In this document: positions 24,426-33,184 of the stretch, piece after piece
Layout of the letters: each line of letters begins with the position of its first letter
Numbering within the stretch: the first letter of the stretch is position 1
Assembly (NCBI GenBank): GCA_963837325.1
Contig: CAWIMV010000001.1
Coordinates: 2,108,001 to 2,172,000 of the forward strand
Direction of reading: 5' to 3'
DNA from: CAVQKZ01 sp963837325
GTDB taxonomy: Bacteria; Actinomycetota; Actinomycetes; Mycobacteriales; Jatrophihabitantaceae
Length of the DNA stretch: 64,000 nt
Notes under the pieces: generated by a model
The model's input: only the letters and a program-made list of their open reading frames with translations
Told to the model about the DNA's origin: nothing
The model's database searches: none
Program-made: the position numbers and the translations under genes

Positions 24426-25375
24426 CAGGCGTCACTTCCTGTTGCGGCAAGGGCGTCGGCGCCGCCGACGATCTCGCTGATTTCCTGGGTGATCTCAGCC
24501 TGGCGGGCCTGGTTGGCCAGCCGGGTGTATGTCTCGATGAGCTCGGTCGCGTTGTCACTGGCCGACTTCATCGCCCGCCGGCGCGCCGCCGATTCCGACG
24601 TCGCCGACTCGAGCAGGGCGGAGAAGATCCGGGCGCTGATGTAGCGCGGTAGCAGGGCACCGATCAGGCGCGCGGGTTCGGGCTCGAACTCGTACTGCGC
24701 CTCGGCGCCACCCTGCTCCGAGCCATCGTCCCCTTCGGACTCGCCGCCGGTGGCATCGTCGGTGGCGGACTTGACCGGCGAGACCTGCACCGCGGCCGGC
24801 CGCTGGGTTACCGAGTTCTCGAATCGGGTGTAGACGACGTAGAGCTCATCGATGCCCGGATCCCCGTCGTACTCACCCTGCGCAGTGGCGGTCAACGCGC
24901 CGACCACCGTCTCGGTCGCCTCCCGCGCGTCGGCGAAGTTGGGCTGCTCCGAGAATCCCGTCCACGCCCCGGCCACCGGGATTCGGCGGAACCGGAAGTA
25001 CGCGACCCCCTTGCGCCCGATCACGTACCGGACGACTTCTTTGCCCTCGCCTTCCAGGCGCGCCGCCAATTCGTTGGCCCGCTTGAGGGCGTTCGCGCTG
25101 TACCCGCCGGCCAGCCCGCGATCGCTGGTGACCACCAGGATCCCGGCCCGCTGCGGCGACTCGACCCCGGTGAGCATCGGGTGCTCCAACGAGGCGTTGC
25201 GGCCGAGTGCCGCAAGCGCGCGGGTGAGTTCGTCGGCGTAGGGCCGGGCCGCCTTCATCCGCGCCTGCGCCTTGGCGATGCGAGACGCGGCGATGAGTTC
25301 CATCGCCTTGGTGATCTTCTTGGTCGACTGGACCGTACGGATACGGCGCCGGTAGACGCGAAGCTGGGCTCCCAT
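24425..25375 (-). CDS. atpG: F1Fo ATP synthase subunit gamma with acidic insertion
   Basis: 316-residue rotor shaft; most gamma subunits have about 285-300. The N-terminal coiled-coil start LRVYRRRIRTVQSTKKITKA and the C-terminal DNATELIETYTRLANQARQA helix are conserved. An extra Asp/Glu/Gly/Ser-rich loop occupies about residues 203-227, just before YEFEPEPARLIGALLPRY. Mycobacterial gamma also carries an extra loop, linked to low ATPase activity, though at a different place. It sits in the operon between atpA and atpD. Confidence 0.96.
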   Translation of the reverse strand: MGAQLRVYRRRIRTVQSTKKITKAMELIAASRIAKAQARMKAARPYADELTRALAALGRNASLEHPMLTGVESPQRAGILVVTSDRGLAGGYSANALKRANELAARLEGEGKEVVRYVIGRKGVAYFRFRRIPVAGAWTGFSEQPNFADAREATETVVGALTATAQGEYDGDPGIDELYVVYTRFENSVTQRPAAVQVSPVKSATDDATGGESEGDDGSEQGGAEAQYEFEPEPARLIGALLPRYISARIFSALLESATSESAARRRAMKSASDNATELIETYTRLANQARQAEITQEISEIVGGADALAATGSDA

Positions 25376-25382
25376 TCAGTAC

Positions 25383-27083
25383 CTACTTCGCCGCGTCGCC
25401 CGAGTCGGCGCCGGACCCGGCGTCGTCGGCCGGACTGTCGGCAACACCGCCGGAGCCGGCCTCGGGCGCGTCGGATTCGCCTTCGTTCGCCGGGCGCCCT
25501 GGGCCATCGTCGACCGGCGTGGGGCCGGACGACTCGGTCTCGGTGGGCTGGAACTGCTTGGTGAAGTCCTCGAGCGTCTTCTCCAGGGTCTTGACCATGT
25601 CGTCCTCGAGCGCCTTGGCGTTGGCCAGCGTCTCGAACAGCTCGGGAGTGCTGTGGGCGATGTAGTCGAGCAATTCGCTCTCGAAGCGGCGGATGTCAGG
25701 CACCGGGATCTCGTCCATCTTGCCCGTGGTACCGGCCCAGATCGACACGATCTCGCGGCCGACCGGGAAGGGCGAGGCCGCCGGCTGCTTGAGCAGCTCG
25801 ACCATGCGGGCGCCGCGGGCGAGCTGTTGCTGGCTGGCCCGGTCGAGGTCGGAGCCGAAGGCTGCGAACGCCTCGAGCTCGCGGTACTGGGCCAGGTCGA
25901 CACGCAGCCGCCCGGCCACCGCGCGCATGGCCCGGGGCTGGGCCGCACCACCGACGCGCGAGACCGAGATACCGACGTTGATGGCCGGGCGGACGCCGGC
26001 GTTGAACAGGTCGGTCTCGAGGAAGCACTGGCCGTCAGTGATCGAGATGACGTTGGTCGGGATGTAGGCCGAGACGTCGTTGCCCTTCGTCTCGATGATC
26101 GGCAGCCCGGTCATCGAGCCACCGCCGAGGTCGTCGGACAGCTTGGCGCAGCGCTCGAGCAGCCGCGAGTGCAGGTAGAAGACGTCACCCGGGTAGGCCT
26201 CGCGACCCGGCGGGCGCCGCAGCAGCAGCGACACCGTGCGGTAGGCCTCGGCCTGCTTGGTCAGGTCGTCGAACACGATCAGGACGTGCTTCTGGTCGTA
26301 CATCCAGTGCTGGCCGATGGCCGAGCCGGTGTAGGGCGCCAGGTACTTGAACCCGGCAGAGTCTGACGCCGGAGCCGCGACGATCGTCGTGTACTCCATG
26401 GCGCCGGCCTCGTCGAGCGTGTCCCGCGAGGCGGCGATCGTCGAGCCCTTCTGGCCGATCGCGACGTAGATGCAGCGCACCTGCTTCTTCGGATCGCCGG
26501 TCTTCCAGTTGTCGCGCTGGTTGATGATCGCGTCGAGCGCGACCGTCGTCTTGCCGGTCTGGCGGTCGCCGATGATGAGTTGGCGCTGGCCGCGGCCGAT
26601 CGCCGTCATCGAGTCGATGGCCTTGATACCGGTCAGCAGCGGCTCACGGACCTCCTGACGCTGCACCACTGTTGGGGCCTGCAACTCCAGCGCGCGCCGC
26701 TCGCTGGACTCGATCTCGCCGTTGCCGTCGATGGGCTGGCCCAGTGGGTTGACCACGCGACCGAGGTAGGCGTCGCCGACCGGCACCGACAGGATCTCGC
26801 CGGTGCGGTTGACCTGCTGGCCTTCCTCGATCTGGGACGCGTCACCGAGAATGACCACACCGATGTCACGGACATCGAGGTTCAGGGCGATGCCCAGCGT
26901 GCCGCCCTCGAACTCGAGCAGCTCGTTGGTCATCGCGCTCGGCAGACCCTCGACTCGGGCAATACCGTCGCCGGTCTCGGCCACGACGCCGACTTCCTCG
27001 CGCGAGGCCTCCGGAGAATACGACTGGACGTAGCCTTCGAGCGCGCTACGGATCTCGTCAACGGAGATCGTCAGCTCTGCCAT
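25383..27083 (-). CDS. atpA: F1Fo ATP synthase subunit alpha with long acidic C-terminal tail
   Basis: 566 residues; typical alpha subunits have about 505-515. The non-catalytic nucleotide site GDRQTGKT is at 172-179, and the alpha-specific VGGAAQ motif and conserved Arg finger region are present. After the usual end near QFQPTE (about 512), some 52 residues of Glu, Asp, Gly, Ser and Pro follow. Mycobacterial alpha has a shorter C-terminal extension that suppresses ATP hydrolysis; this one is longer and acidic. ATG at 27083; TTG at 27086 is ignored. Confidence 0.96.
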   Translation of the reverse strand: MAELTISVDEIRSALEGYVQSYSPEASREEVGVVAETGDGIARVEGLPSAMTNELLEFEGGTLGIALNLDVRDIGVVILGDASQIEEGQQVNRTGEILSVPVGDAYLGRVVNPLGQPIDGNGEIESSERRALELQAPTVVQRQEVREPLLTGIKAIDSMTAIGRGQRQLIIGDRQTGKTTVALDAIINQRDNWKTGDPKKQVRCIYVAIGQKGSTIAASRDTLDEAGAMEYTTIVAAPASDSAGFKYLAPYTGSAIGQHWMYDQKHVLIVFDDLTKQAEAYRTVSLLLRRPPGREAYPGDVFYLHSRLLERCAKLSDDLGGGSMTGLPIIETKGNDVSAYIPTNVISITDGQCFLETDLFNAGVRPAINVGISVSRVGGAAQPRAMRAVAGRLRVDLAQYRELEAFAAFGSDLDRASQQQLARGARMVELLKQPAASPFPVGREIVSIWAGTTGKMDEIPVPDIRRFESELLDYIAHSTPELFETLANAKALEDDMVKTLEKTLEDFTKQFQPTETESSGPTPVDDGPGRPANEGESDAPEAGSGGVADSPADDAGSGADSGDAAK

Positions 27084-27129
27084 CAAATTTTCCTTGCCTT
27101 AGTTGGATGTCTCGGTGGTCGTGGTGGTG

Positions 27130-27954
27130 CTAGCCCGCTAGGGCCTTGCGAGCGTCGGCCAGACGCCCAGCGATACTGCCGTCGATAACTTCGTCGCCGA
27201 CCCGAATGATCAGCCCGCCCCGCACCGAGGGATCGATGGCGGTGCGGATGTTGATGGGCCGGCCGTACATCTCGGTGAGCGTGGCGGTGAGGCGGGTCTG
27301 CTGCGCGCGAGTGAGTGGCACCGCCGAAAGCACCCGGGCGATCGAGCGGTGGCGGCGGGTGGCCGAGAGCTGCAGCAGGTTGTCGATGCCGACGTTCACA
27401 TTGTGCTTGCGCTGGCTGGCCACCGCGTGCTCGAGCAACATGCGGGTGGTCGGACGTACCTTGTCGGCGAGAACGTCCCGCAACAGCCCTAGGCGACGCT
27501 CGACGTCGACGGAGACATCGTCGAGCGCGGTGGTCAGGCCCGACTCGGCCTCGAGGATCCGCCCGAAGCGGAACAGCTCGTCCTCGACGTCGTCGAGTGC
27601 GCCGTCCTGCTCGGCCGCGCCGAACAGCACGTCGTCAGCCATCGTCTCCAGTCCGTCCAGCAGATCCCACGGCGAGGACCAGCGCAGCCCGACGGCGTCG
27701 CGCACGAGCTGCATCGCACTGGCACCGATCTTGCCGTCGAACACGCGAGCAGCGAGGCCGGCCCGGCCGTCGGCCGGCGTGCTGGGGTCGGCCAGAGCCC
27801 GGCGCAACCGAGGCTGATGAACGAGCACACCGGTAACCGCATAAAGGTCCTGGGCCAGTTCGCTGAGGCCCTCGCCCGTGGAGAACCGAGCGGTCACCGG
27901 ATCGAGGCGATCACGCAGTCGGGCGAGCGCCTCGCGGCTGGCAGCGTGCTTCAC
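27130..27954 (-). CDS. atpH: F1Fo ATP synthase subunit delta
   Basis: 274-residue peripheral-stalk subunit, the long actinobacterial form (E. coli has 177). The N-terminal helical bundle begins SREALARLRDRLDP and the C-terminal domain ends with the conserved DPSVRGGLIIRVGDEVIDGSIAGRL pattern. It links alpha to the b dimer. It is a separate gene here, not fused to b as in mycobacteria. It starts 2 bases after the atpF stop. Confidence 0.94.
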   Translation of the reverse strand: MKHAASREALARLRDRLDPVTARFSTGEGLSELAQDLYAVTGVLVHQPRLRRALADPSTPADGRAGLAARVFDGKIGASAMQLVRDAVGLRWSSPWDLLDGLETMADDVLFGAAEQDGALDDVEDELFRFGRILEAESGLTTALDDVSVDVERRLGLLRDVLADKVRPTTRMLLEHAVASQRKHNVNVGIDNLLQLSATRRHRSIARVLSAVPLTRAQQTRLTATLTEMYGRPINIRTAIDPSVRGGLIIRVGDEVIDGSIAGRLADARKALAG

Positions 27955-27956
27955 GA

Positions 27957-28523
27957 CTAGCTACCCGCCGTCTGGGCGCTGGCTTGAGCACTGGTACGAG
28001 CTTTGTCCTGGGCATCCAGGCCGGACAGGAACGAGTCGACCGTGGCACTGACCTGCGCGTCGCTGGCGAGCTGCTGGTCGACGATCTTCTCCGACAGTTC
28101 CACGGCCAACGTGCCGATCTCGGCCCGCAACTCGCGCACGATCGCGCCGCGCTGCAACGCCAGCTGCTCCTCGCCCCGCGCGATGATCCGGTCCGCTTCC
28201 TCGTGCGCCCGCTCCCGCAGCTCCTCCACCGTGCGCTGGGCCTCGGCGCGGGCGTGTTCGCGGATCTGCGCGGCCTCGACGCGAGCTTCGGTTAGCGAGT
28301 TCTTGTACTTCTCCTCGGCCTCCTTCAGCTTGCGCTTGGCTTCGTCGCTGTCCTCCATCTGCTTGCGGATGATCGCCTGCCGCTCGCCGAGCGCGCTCTG
28401 CAGTCTCGGCAGGATGTAACGGGCGATGATCCCCAGGATGATCAGAAAGGCGATGAACTCGGCGATGAACGTCGCGTTCGGCACCAGGAAGTTGTTCGAC
28501 GCGAGCTCGGTGGGGTGGGCCAT
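27957..28523 (-). CDS. atpF: F1Fo ATP synthase subunit b
   Basis: 188 residues: one transmembrane helix at about 17-37 (IAEFIAFLIILGIIARYILP) followed by a long charged coiled coil (about 45-165) that forms the stator stalk with delta. The C-terminal Ala/Ser/Gln tail is low complexity. It lies 22 bases downstream of atpE. Confidence 0.94.
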   Translation of the reverse strand: MAHPTELASNNFLVPNATFIAEFIAFLIILGIIARYILPRLQSALGERQAIIRKQMEDSDEAKRKLKEAEEKYKNSLTEARVEAAQIREHARAEAQRTVEELRERAHEEADRIIARGEEQLALQRGAIVRELRAEIGTLAVELSEKIVDQQLASDAQVSATVDSFLSGLDAQDKARTSAQASAQTAGS

Positions 28524-28545
28524 GGGAGGGCTACCTATTCCGCCG

Positions 28546-28806
28546 TCACTTGCTCGACAGCACGAAGACGAACAGCACGGCGAAGGCCAGGTTGATGAAG
28601 TACGCCGCCTCGACCAGCCCGACGGTCAGGAAGAACAGCGTCTGCAGCTGCCCCTGAGCCTCAGGCTGGCGGGCGACGCCCTGGATCAGCGAGCTACCGG
28701 CCAGACCGTCACCGATACCGGCGCCGACAGCGCCGCCGCCGAGGGCAAGCCCACCGCCGACGAGACCGCCCGCGGTTTCGATTGCCTGTTGGGTCGTGTT
28801 AGCCAT
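28546..28806 (-). CDS. atpE: F1Fo ATP synthase subunit c
   Basis: 86-residue hairpin of two membrane helices forming the rotor ring. The polar loop is ARQPEAQG; the ion-binding carboxylate is Glu66 in TVGLVEAAYF. The residues after Glu66 are Ala-Ala rather than the Ser/Thr-containing set of sodium-type rings, so a proton ring is expected. The first helix is Gly-rich (GGLVGGGLALGGGAVGAG). Its sequence is close to the mycobacterial c subunit, the bedaquiline target. Confidence 0.95.
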   Translation of the reverse strand: MANTTQQAIETAGGLVGGGLALGGGAVGAGIGDGLAGSSLIQGVARQPEAQGQLQTLFFLTVGLVEAAYFINLAFAVLFVFVLSSK

Positions 28807-28875
28807 TTCTCCTCAATTCGTTGACGTTGAACGTAAGTGCTGGTGTTGGAAGGTGCAGGGCAGGTCCTGCCCGGT

Positions 28876-29622
28876 TCAGTGGTGCGCGCCCTCCTCGGCC
28901 GGTGCCACGGAACTGAAGTAGATGATTGTCAGCAGGCCGAAGATGAAGGCTTGGATCAGCCCGATGAACGCGTCGAACAGCTTCCAGATGATGTCGGGCA
29001 ACCAGAGGATGAACGCGGGCATGGCGGCGATCAGCGCGACCATGATCGTTCCGGCGAAGATGTTTCCGAACAGCCGCAGCGCGAGCGTGATCGGCTTCAT
29101 GATCTCTTCGACGATGTTCAACGGGATGAGCAGGTACGGCTTGCGAAACAGGTGGCCGTAGTAGCCGCGAAGGCCGCGCTTGCGGATACCGACCACGTGC
29201 ATCGAACCGATGACCAGCAGCGCCAGCGCGTAGGTCAGGTTGACGTCTGATGCCGGCGGCGGGGCGTATTCCGGGTGATGGCCGGTCGGGATGATCGCCA
29301 GCAGGTTGGCGATGAAGATGAACAGGAACAACGCCATCGCGAGGGGCACCACAAAGGGCGCGGACTTGATGCCCATCGAGCCCTCGACCTGCTTCTCGAC
29401 CTCCTGGGTGACGCTCTCGAAGAACAGTTGAAGTTTCGTCGGCTCGCGCGTGCTCACGTTGCGACGCAAGAGGAAGCCGAGCAGCAGGATGATCGCGCCG
29501 GCGATGAGGGTGGCCGTGATCGTGTCGCCGTTGAGCGTCACGCCGAACAGATGCCAGTGGATGTGTTCACCCGGGGTGATGTTGATCGCGACGGTGGTGT
29601 CGTGGCCCGCAGCGCCGCTCAT
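28876..29622 (-). CDS. atpB: F1Fo ATP synthase subunit a
   Basis: 248-residue proton-channel subunit with five or six membrane helices. The essential Arg lies in PITLALRLFGNIFAGTI (about residues 176-192), and the penultimate helix carries the expected polar residues. The N-terminus holds a short periplasmic segment with HIHWH. The start overlaps the stop of the upstream gene by 4 bases (ATGA). A 69 base gap precedes atpE. Confidence 0.95.
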   Translation of the reverse strand: MSGAAGHDTTVAINITPGEHIHWHLFGVTLNGDTITATLIAGAIILLLGFLLRRNVSTREPTKLQLFFESVTQEVEKQVEGSMGIKSAPFVVPLAMALFLFIFIANLLAIIPTGHHPEYAPPPASDVNLTYALALLVIGSMHVVGIRKRGLRGYYGHLFRKPYLLIPLNIVEEIMKPITLALRLFGNIFAGTIMVALIAAMPAFILWLPDIIWKLFDAFIGLIQAFIFGLLTIIYFSSVAPAEEGAHH

Positions 29623-30035
29623 GAGGTCGGCCGCAGGCTACGGAAGACCGGCAGGGCCGCGCCGATCAGCATGATCACGTGGAAGACGGCCAGACCCGCG
29701 AAGGTGGCGTAGCCGTCGGGGCGGAACAGCAACGCCAGGACGATCGCGAGGATGGTGATCCCGGCCAGCCGCAGCATGACCCCGCCGCTGAACTTGCCCT
29801 TCGTGACGTCTGCCGACGCGTACTGGATGACCGAGCGCTGCAGCATCAGGTTGTTCAGGGCGGCCAGGGCGAGTCCCAGGCAGCCGAACACGCCAGCCAG
29901 CGGGTGACCGGCGACGGACGCCACGGCGATCGCGACCGCTCCGAGCGCAATGCTCACGACCACCGATCTGCGCAGGTTGGCAGCGGCAGACACTGGGGTG
30001 TAGCCAGCCGGTTCCACGGTGTGTGTGCTCCCCAA
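29619..30035 (-). CDS. AtpI-like four-helix membrane protein
   Basis: 138 residues with four hydrophobic helices (about 24-42, 45-65, 86-104, 108-131), found in many actinobacteria between atpZ/atpI and atpB. By position it is an AtpI-type protein that helps c-ring assembly or ion supply. Sequence identity to the classical AtpI is low, so the assignment rests on topology and context. It abuts the upstream gene with no spacer and overlaps atpB by 4 bases. Confidence 0.75.
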   Translation of the reverse strand: MGSTHTVEPAGYTPVSAAANLRRSVVVSIALGAVAIAVASVAGHPLAGVFGCLGLALAALNNLMLQRSVIQYASADVTKGKFSGGVMLRLAGITILAIVLALLFRPDGYATFAGLAVFHVIMLIGAALPVFRSLRPTS

Positions 30036-30251
30036 TCAGTTCTTCAGGTACTTACGAAATTCGGCGACTGTGTAACAGATGCCCCCGGCTAGGCCGAGGG
30101 CGATTCCAACGAGGACCAGTATCGGAAATGTATGCAGCAACGCATCCAGCCACCAGCCGAGGGCGATACCCGCCCCGAGCATCAGCGCTGTTCTTGTGCC
30201 GATGCTCAGTAGGCCGGCCCACGAGAGGCCCTGCGAGTCGCCTTCGCCCAC
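30036..30251 (-). CDS. AtpZ/AtpI family protein, first gene of ATP synthase operon
   Basis: 71 residues, two membrane helices: GTRTALMLGAGIALGWWLDA and a Gly/Leu-rich second, ending in the basic EFRKYLKN. The GWWLD motif after helix 1 is the AtpZ/AtpI family mark. AtpZ and AtpI assist assembly of the c-ring and magnesium or calcium entry in other bacteria. The start is GTG at 30251 without a strong ribosome site. The operon promoter should lie within 30252-30343. Confidence 0.8.
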   Translation of the reverse strand: MGEGDSQGLSWAGLLSIGTRTALMLGAGIALGWWLDALLHTFPILVLVGIALGLAGGICYTVAEFRKYLKN

Positions 30252-30343
30252 CGACGGCTAGCCGACCGTGGAAGCCTGCCCGCTGATGCAACTCACAGGC
30301 AGCTCCTCGACGGTCGAAGGTAACGTTGTCACCTAACTCGGAA

Positions 30344-30364
30344 GGCCCCGCAGCTGGCGGGGCC
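30344..30364 (-). terminator. Hairpin between the WecA-like gene and the ATP synthase operon
   Basis: GGCCCCGC and GCGGGGCC form a perfect 8 bp GC stem with loop AGCTG, 116 bases downstream of the glycosyltransferase stop and upstream of the atp genes on the same strand. It probably insulates the ATP synthase operon from upstream transcription. No long T-tract follows on the minus strand. Confidence 0.6.
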
Positions 30365-30479
30365 TGTTTCCTGCGTGTTCTGGTGCTTATTGAACCTATC
30401 ACAGCACAAATGGGGCCTCCGACGCGCTCCCCGAGGTCAGCGCAGTGACCATCCCGCAGGGCTGTCAGCCGATGTCCGC

Positions 30480-31634
30480 TCACGGCGCCAAGCGACTCGC
30501 GAGCGTCGTGCGGCGCCGCTGACGCAGCCGCGGCAGCACCGAGATGAGCACCCCGACCGCCGCGACCGACAGCATGACCGTGAGCACGAAAGCGACCCGG
30601 AAGATCGACAGCGCGGCGCCGCCGAAGGCCAACAGAGCGGACCAGAAGTAGAGCAGGAACACCGCCCGCCGATGGCTGTGCCCGAACTCGAGCAGCCGGT
30701 GGTGCAGATGGCGCTTGTCCGGGGCGAACGGGGACTGGCCGCGGCTGACCCGGCGGATCAACGCCAGCACCAGGTCGACGAACGGGACGGCGAGGACGGC
30801 GATCGGGATCAGCAGCGGCAGGGCCAGCGGCAGCGAGCCGAACGCGCTGCCGAACGCCTGGGGGTCGGTGCTCGTGGTCGCCGTGGTGGCGGCGGCCGAG
30901 AGCATCAGGCCGACCAACATCGACCCCGAGTCGCCCATGAAGATCCGGGCCGGAGAGAAGTTGTGCGGCAGGAACCCGATGCAGGTGCCGGCCAGGGCCG
31001 CCGTGAGAAGCGTCGGCACGGCGGCGATGTCGAGGTAGCCGCTGCGAGCCAGGTGGTAGGAGAACACGAAGAAGGCGCCGGCCGCGATGGCGGTGACGCC
31101 CGCGGCCAGCCCGTCCAGTCCGTCGATGAAGTTGACCGCGTTGATGGTCAGCACGGTGAGCAGAATCGTCATCGGAATGGCGAGGTCGCGGCCCAGGCTG
31201 ACCGTTCCGCTGCCCCACGGCAGGTAGATGTCGGTGAGCTGGACGCCGCCCAGGGTGACCATCACGCCGGTGGCCAGGACCTGGCCGGCCAGCTTGGTGA
31301 GCGAGTCCAGCTCGTATCGGTCATCCAGCACGCCGATGAAGCAGATGATCGCCCCCGCGCCCAGGACCCACGGCATCTCCGGACCGTTGGAGAACGCGGC
31401 ACGCAATGCCGGTAACCGGGCCGCGACGAACAGCGCCATCGCGAAGCCGAGCAAGAGGGCGACCCCGCCCATGCGCGGAATCGCCACGGCGTGCACGTCC
31501 CGGTCGCGAGGGCGGGCCACCGCGCCCCACGCGATCGCGATCCGCCGGGCCAGCGGCGTCAGCAGAAAGCTGCCCGCCGCCGCGACGAGCGCGACCAGCG
31601 CGTACTCGAGGCTCGGATGATGGACGATCGGCAC
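30480..31634 (-). CDS. Undecaprenyl-phosphate sugar-1-phosphate transferase (WecA/MraY-like)
   Basis: 384-residue polytopic enzyme with about 11 helices that starts a lipid-linked glycan by moving a sugar-1-phosphate (usually GlcNAc-1-P) from its UDP form to a polyprenyl phosphate. Family motifs: the DD pair in GVLDDRYELD, NAVNFIDGLDGLAAG, FMGDSGS, and the HxHH-like APDKRHLHHRLL. The last fits the WecA/TagO branch rather than MraY. In mycobacteria the matching gene, next to prfA-prmC and the atp operon, is wecA for arabinogalactan linker synthesis. Starts 3 bases after sua5. Confidence 0.88.
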   Translation of the reverse strand: MPIVHHPSLEYALVALVAAAGSFLLTPLARRIAIAWGAVARPRDRDVHAVAIPRMGGVALLLGFAMALFVAARLPALRAAFSNGPEMPWVLGAGAIICFIGVLDDRYELDSLTKLAGQVLATGVMVTLGGVQLTDIYLPWGSGTVSLGRDLAIPMTILLTVLTINAVNFIDGLDGLAAGVTAIAAGAFFVFSYHLARSGYLDIAAVPTLLTAALAGTCIGFLPHNFSPARIFMGDSGSMLVGLMLSAAATTATTSTDPQAFGSAFGSLPLALPLLIPIAVLAVPFVDLVLALIRRVSRGQSPFAPDKRHLHHRLLEFGHSHRRAVFLLYFWSALLAFGGAALSIFRVAFVLTVMLSVAAVGVLISVLPRLRQRRRTTLASRLAP

Positions 31635-31637
31635 AGG

Positions 31638-32279
31638 TCAGCCCGCTATGTCCGCGACGACCTCGCGCAGCGCGTCGGCACTGACCGCGCCGGCCCGCAG
31701 GATCCGCGGGACCTCGGCCGTGACGTCGACGATGGTCGAGGCGATTCCGGTGCTGACCGGGCCTCCGTCGAGGTAGACCGCCACGCTGTCGCCGAGCTGC
31801 TCTCGCGCCTCGGTCGCAGTGAGTGCAGCCGGCTGGCCGGAGATGTTCGCGCTCGAGACCGCCATCGGCCCGGTGGTCTCGAGCAGTTCGATCGCGACCG
31901 GGTGCAAGGGCATCCGGACCGCGACGGTGCCGCGGGCATCGCCGAGATCCCACGACAGGGAAGGTGCGTGCTCGATCACGAGCGTGAGCCCGCCGGGCCA
32001 GAACGCTTCGATCAGCGCCCAGGTGCGCTCACTCACGACGCTGGCCAAGCCCTCGATCGTCGCCCAGGACCCGACCAGCACCGGTACCGGCATGTCGCGA
32101 CCCCGGCCCTTGGCCGCGAGGAGGTCAGCCACCGCCTTGGCGTCGAAGGCATCCACGCCGATCCCGTACACCGTGTCGGTGGGTAGCACGACGAGCTGCC
32201 CGGACGCGACGCTGTGCGCGGCCGACGCGATCGCGCTCGTACGTTCGAGCACGTCGGCGCAGTCGTAGACAATGGCCAC
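31638..32279 (-). CDS. L-threonylcarbamoyladenylate synthase (Sua5/YrdC family)
   Basis: 213-residue enzyme making threonylcarbamoyl-AMP from threonine, bicarbonate and ATP for the t6A37 modification of ANN-decoding tRNAs. The YrdC fold is seen in VLPTDTVYGIGVDA, KGRGRDMPVPVLV, GLTLVIE, VRMPLHP and SSANISG (substrate site). It is short like YrdC and lacks the C-terminal Sua5 domain. GTG at 32279 is chosen; a longer in-frame start has no conserved residues. Clustered with prmC and prfA as in most actinobacteria. Confidence 0.93.
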   Translation of the reverse strand: MAIVYDCADVLERTSAIASAAHSVASGQLVVLPTDTVYGIGVDAFDAKAVADLLAAKGRGRDMPVPVLVGSWATIEGLASVVSERTWALIEAFWPGGLTLVIEHAPSLSWDLGDARGTVAVRMPLHPVAIELLETTGPMAVSSANISGQPAALTATEAREQLGDSVAVYLDGGPVSTGIASTIVDVTAEVPRILRAGAVSADALREVVADIAG

Positions 32280-32314
32280 AGGTTCATCCTGCCCTACCTG
32301 CGCAGGGCCGCCGC

Positions 32315-33184
32315 TCAGCGCCGCAGCGCCGTGACGTAGCGGGGCAGACCGGCAAGATCGCGGTGCTCGACGACGTAGTCCCAATTTCGGTGCGCTGCGA
32401 GCAGGCCCGGCAACGATTCGGAGTGGGTGTCGTCGTGTTCGATCGCGGCCACTCCCCCAGGCCGCAGCAGTTCGGCCGCCAGGGTCAGCACGGCCGGCAT
32501 CAGTTCCAGACCGTCGGGGCCGGCGAAGACGGCCTCGACCGGATCGGCTCCCACCTCCGGCGGCAGGACCGCGGCCGCGCGCGTCGGTACGTAGGGCGGG
32601 TTGCAGACCACTGCGTCGACCGTCCCGCGCAGCCCGGCCAGGGCGTCAGCGGCCCGGACGTCGTGCGCCAGGACGACCACGCCGGTGCCGACCGTATTGC
32701 GCCGGAGCCAGGGCAATGCCGCGGGCGAGTTCTCGACGGCGTACGCGCGGGTGCCCGGTGCCTCGTCGACGATCGCAAGTGCCAGCGCACCCGAGCCCGC
32801 GCACAGGTCGACGGCAACCGGCGCGGCCGCCGCCCGCAAAGCTGGAAGGACCGCGTCCACGAGCAGCTCCGTCTCGGGGCGGGGCACGAAGACTCCGGGG
32901 CCGACCGCCACCACGATGTGGCGGAACGGCGCCTGGCCGAGGATGTACTGCAAGGGCTCGCGCGTGATCCGGCGTGCGACGGCAGCGGCGAACGCCCTCT
33001 CGACCGGCGGCGGAATTGCCTCGATCAGCGGCAACCGCGAGCGTTCGACGCCCAGGCAATGGGCGAGCAGCAACTCGGCATCGACGCGCGGTGACGCCAC
33101 CCCAGCGGCCCCGAGGACATCGGCGGCCGCGGTCAGCACCCCGCGTGCCGGCGTCACCGCGACGGCCTCACTCGGTGTCGGCAC
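32315..33184 (-). CDS. prmC: Release factor N5-glutamine methyltransferase PrmC (HemK)
   Basis: 289-residue SAM-dependent methyltransferase that methylates the Gln of the release-factor GGQ motif. An N-terminal helical domain with REPLQYILGQAPFR precedes a Rossmann core with VDLCAGSGALAL (SAM site) and the catalytic NPPY at 195-198. Its start overlaps the end of its substrate gene prfA by 17 bases, so both are co-transcribed. Confidence 0.94.
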   Translation of the reverse strand: MPTPSEAVAVTPARGVLTAAADVLGAAGVASPRVDAELLLAHCLGVERSRLPLIEAIPPPVERAFAAAVARRITREPLQYILGQAPFRHIVVAVGPGVFVPRPETELLVDAVLPALRAAAAPVAVDLCAGSGALALAIVDEAPGTRAYAVENSPAALPWLRRNTVGTGVVVLAHDVRAADALAGLRGTVDAVVCNPPYVPTRAAAVLPPEVGADPVEAVFAGPDGLELMPAVLTLAAELLRPGGVAAIEHDDTHSESLPGLLAAHRNWDYVVEHRDLAGLPRYVTALRR

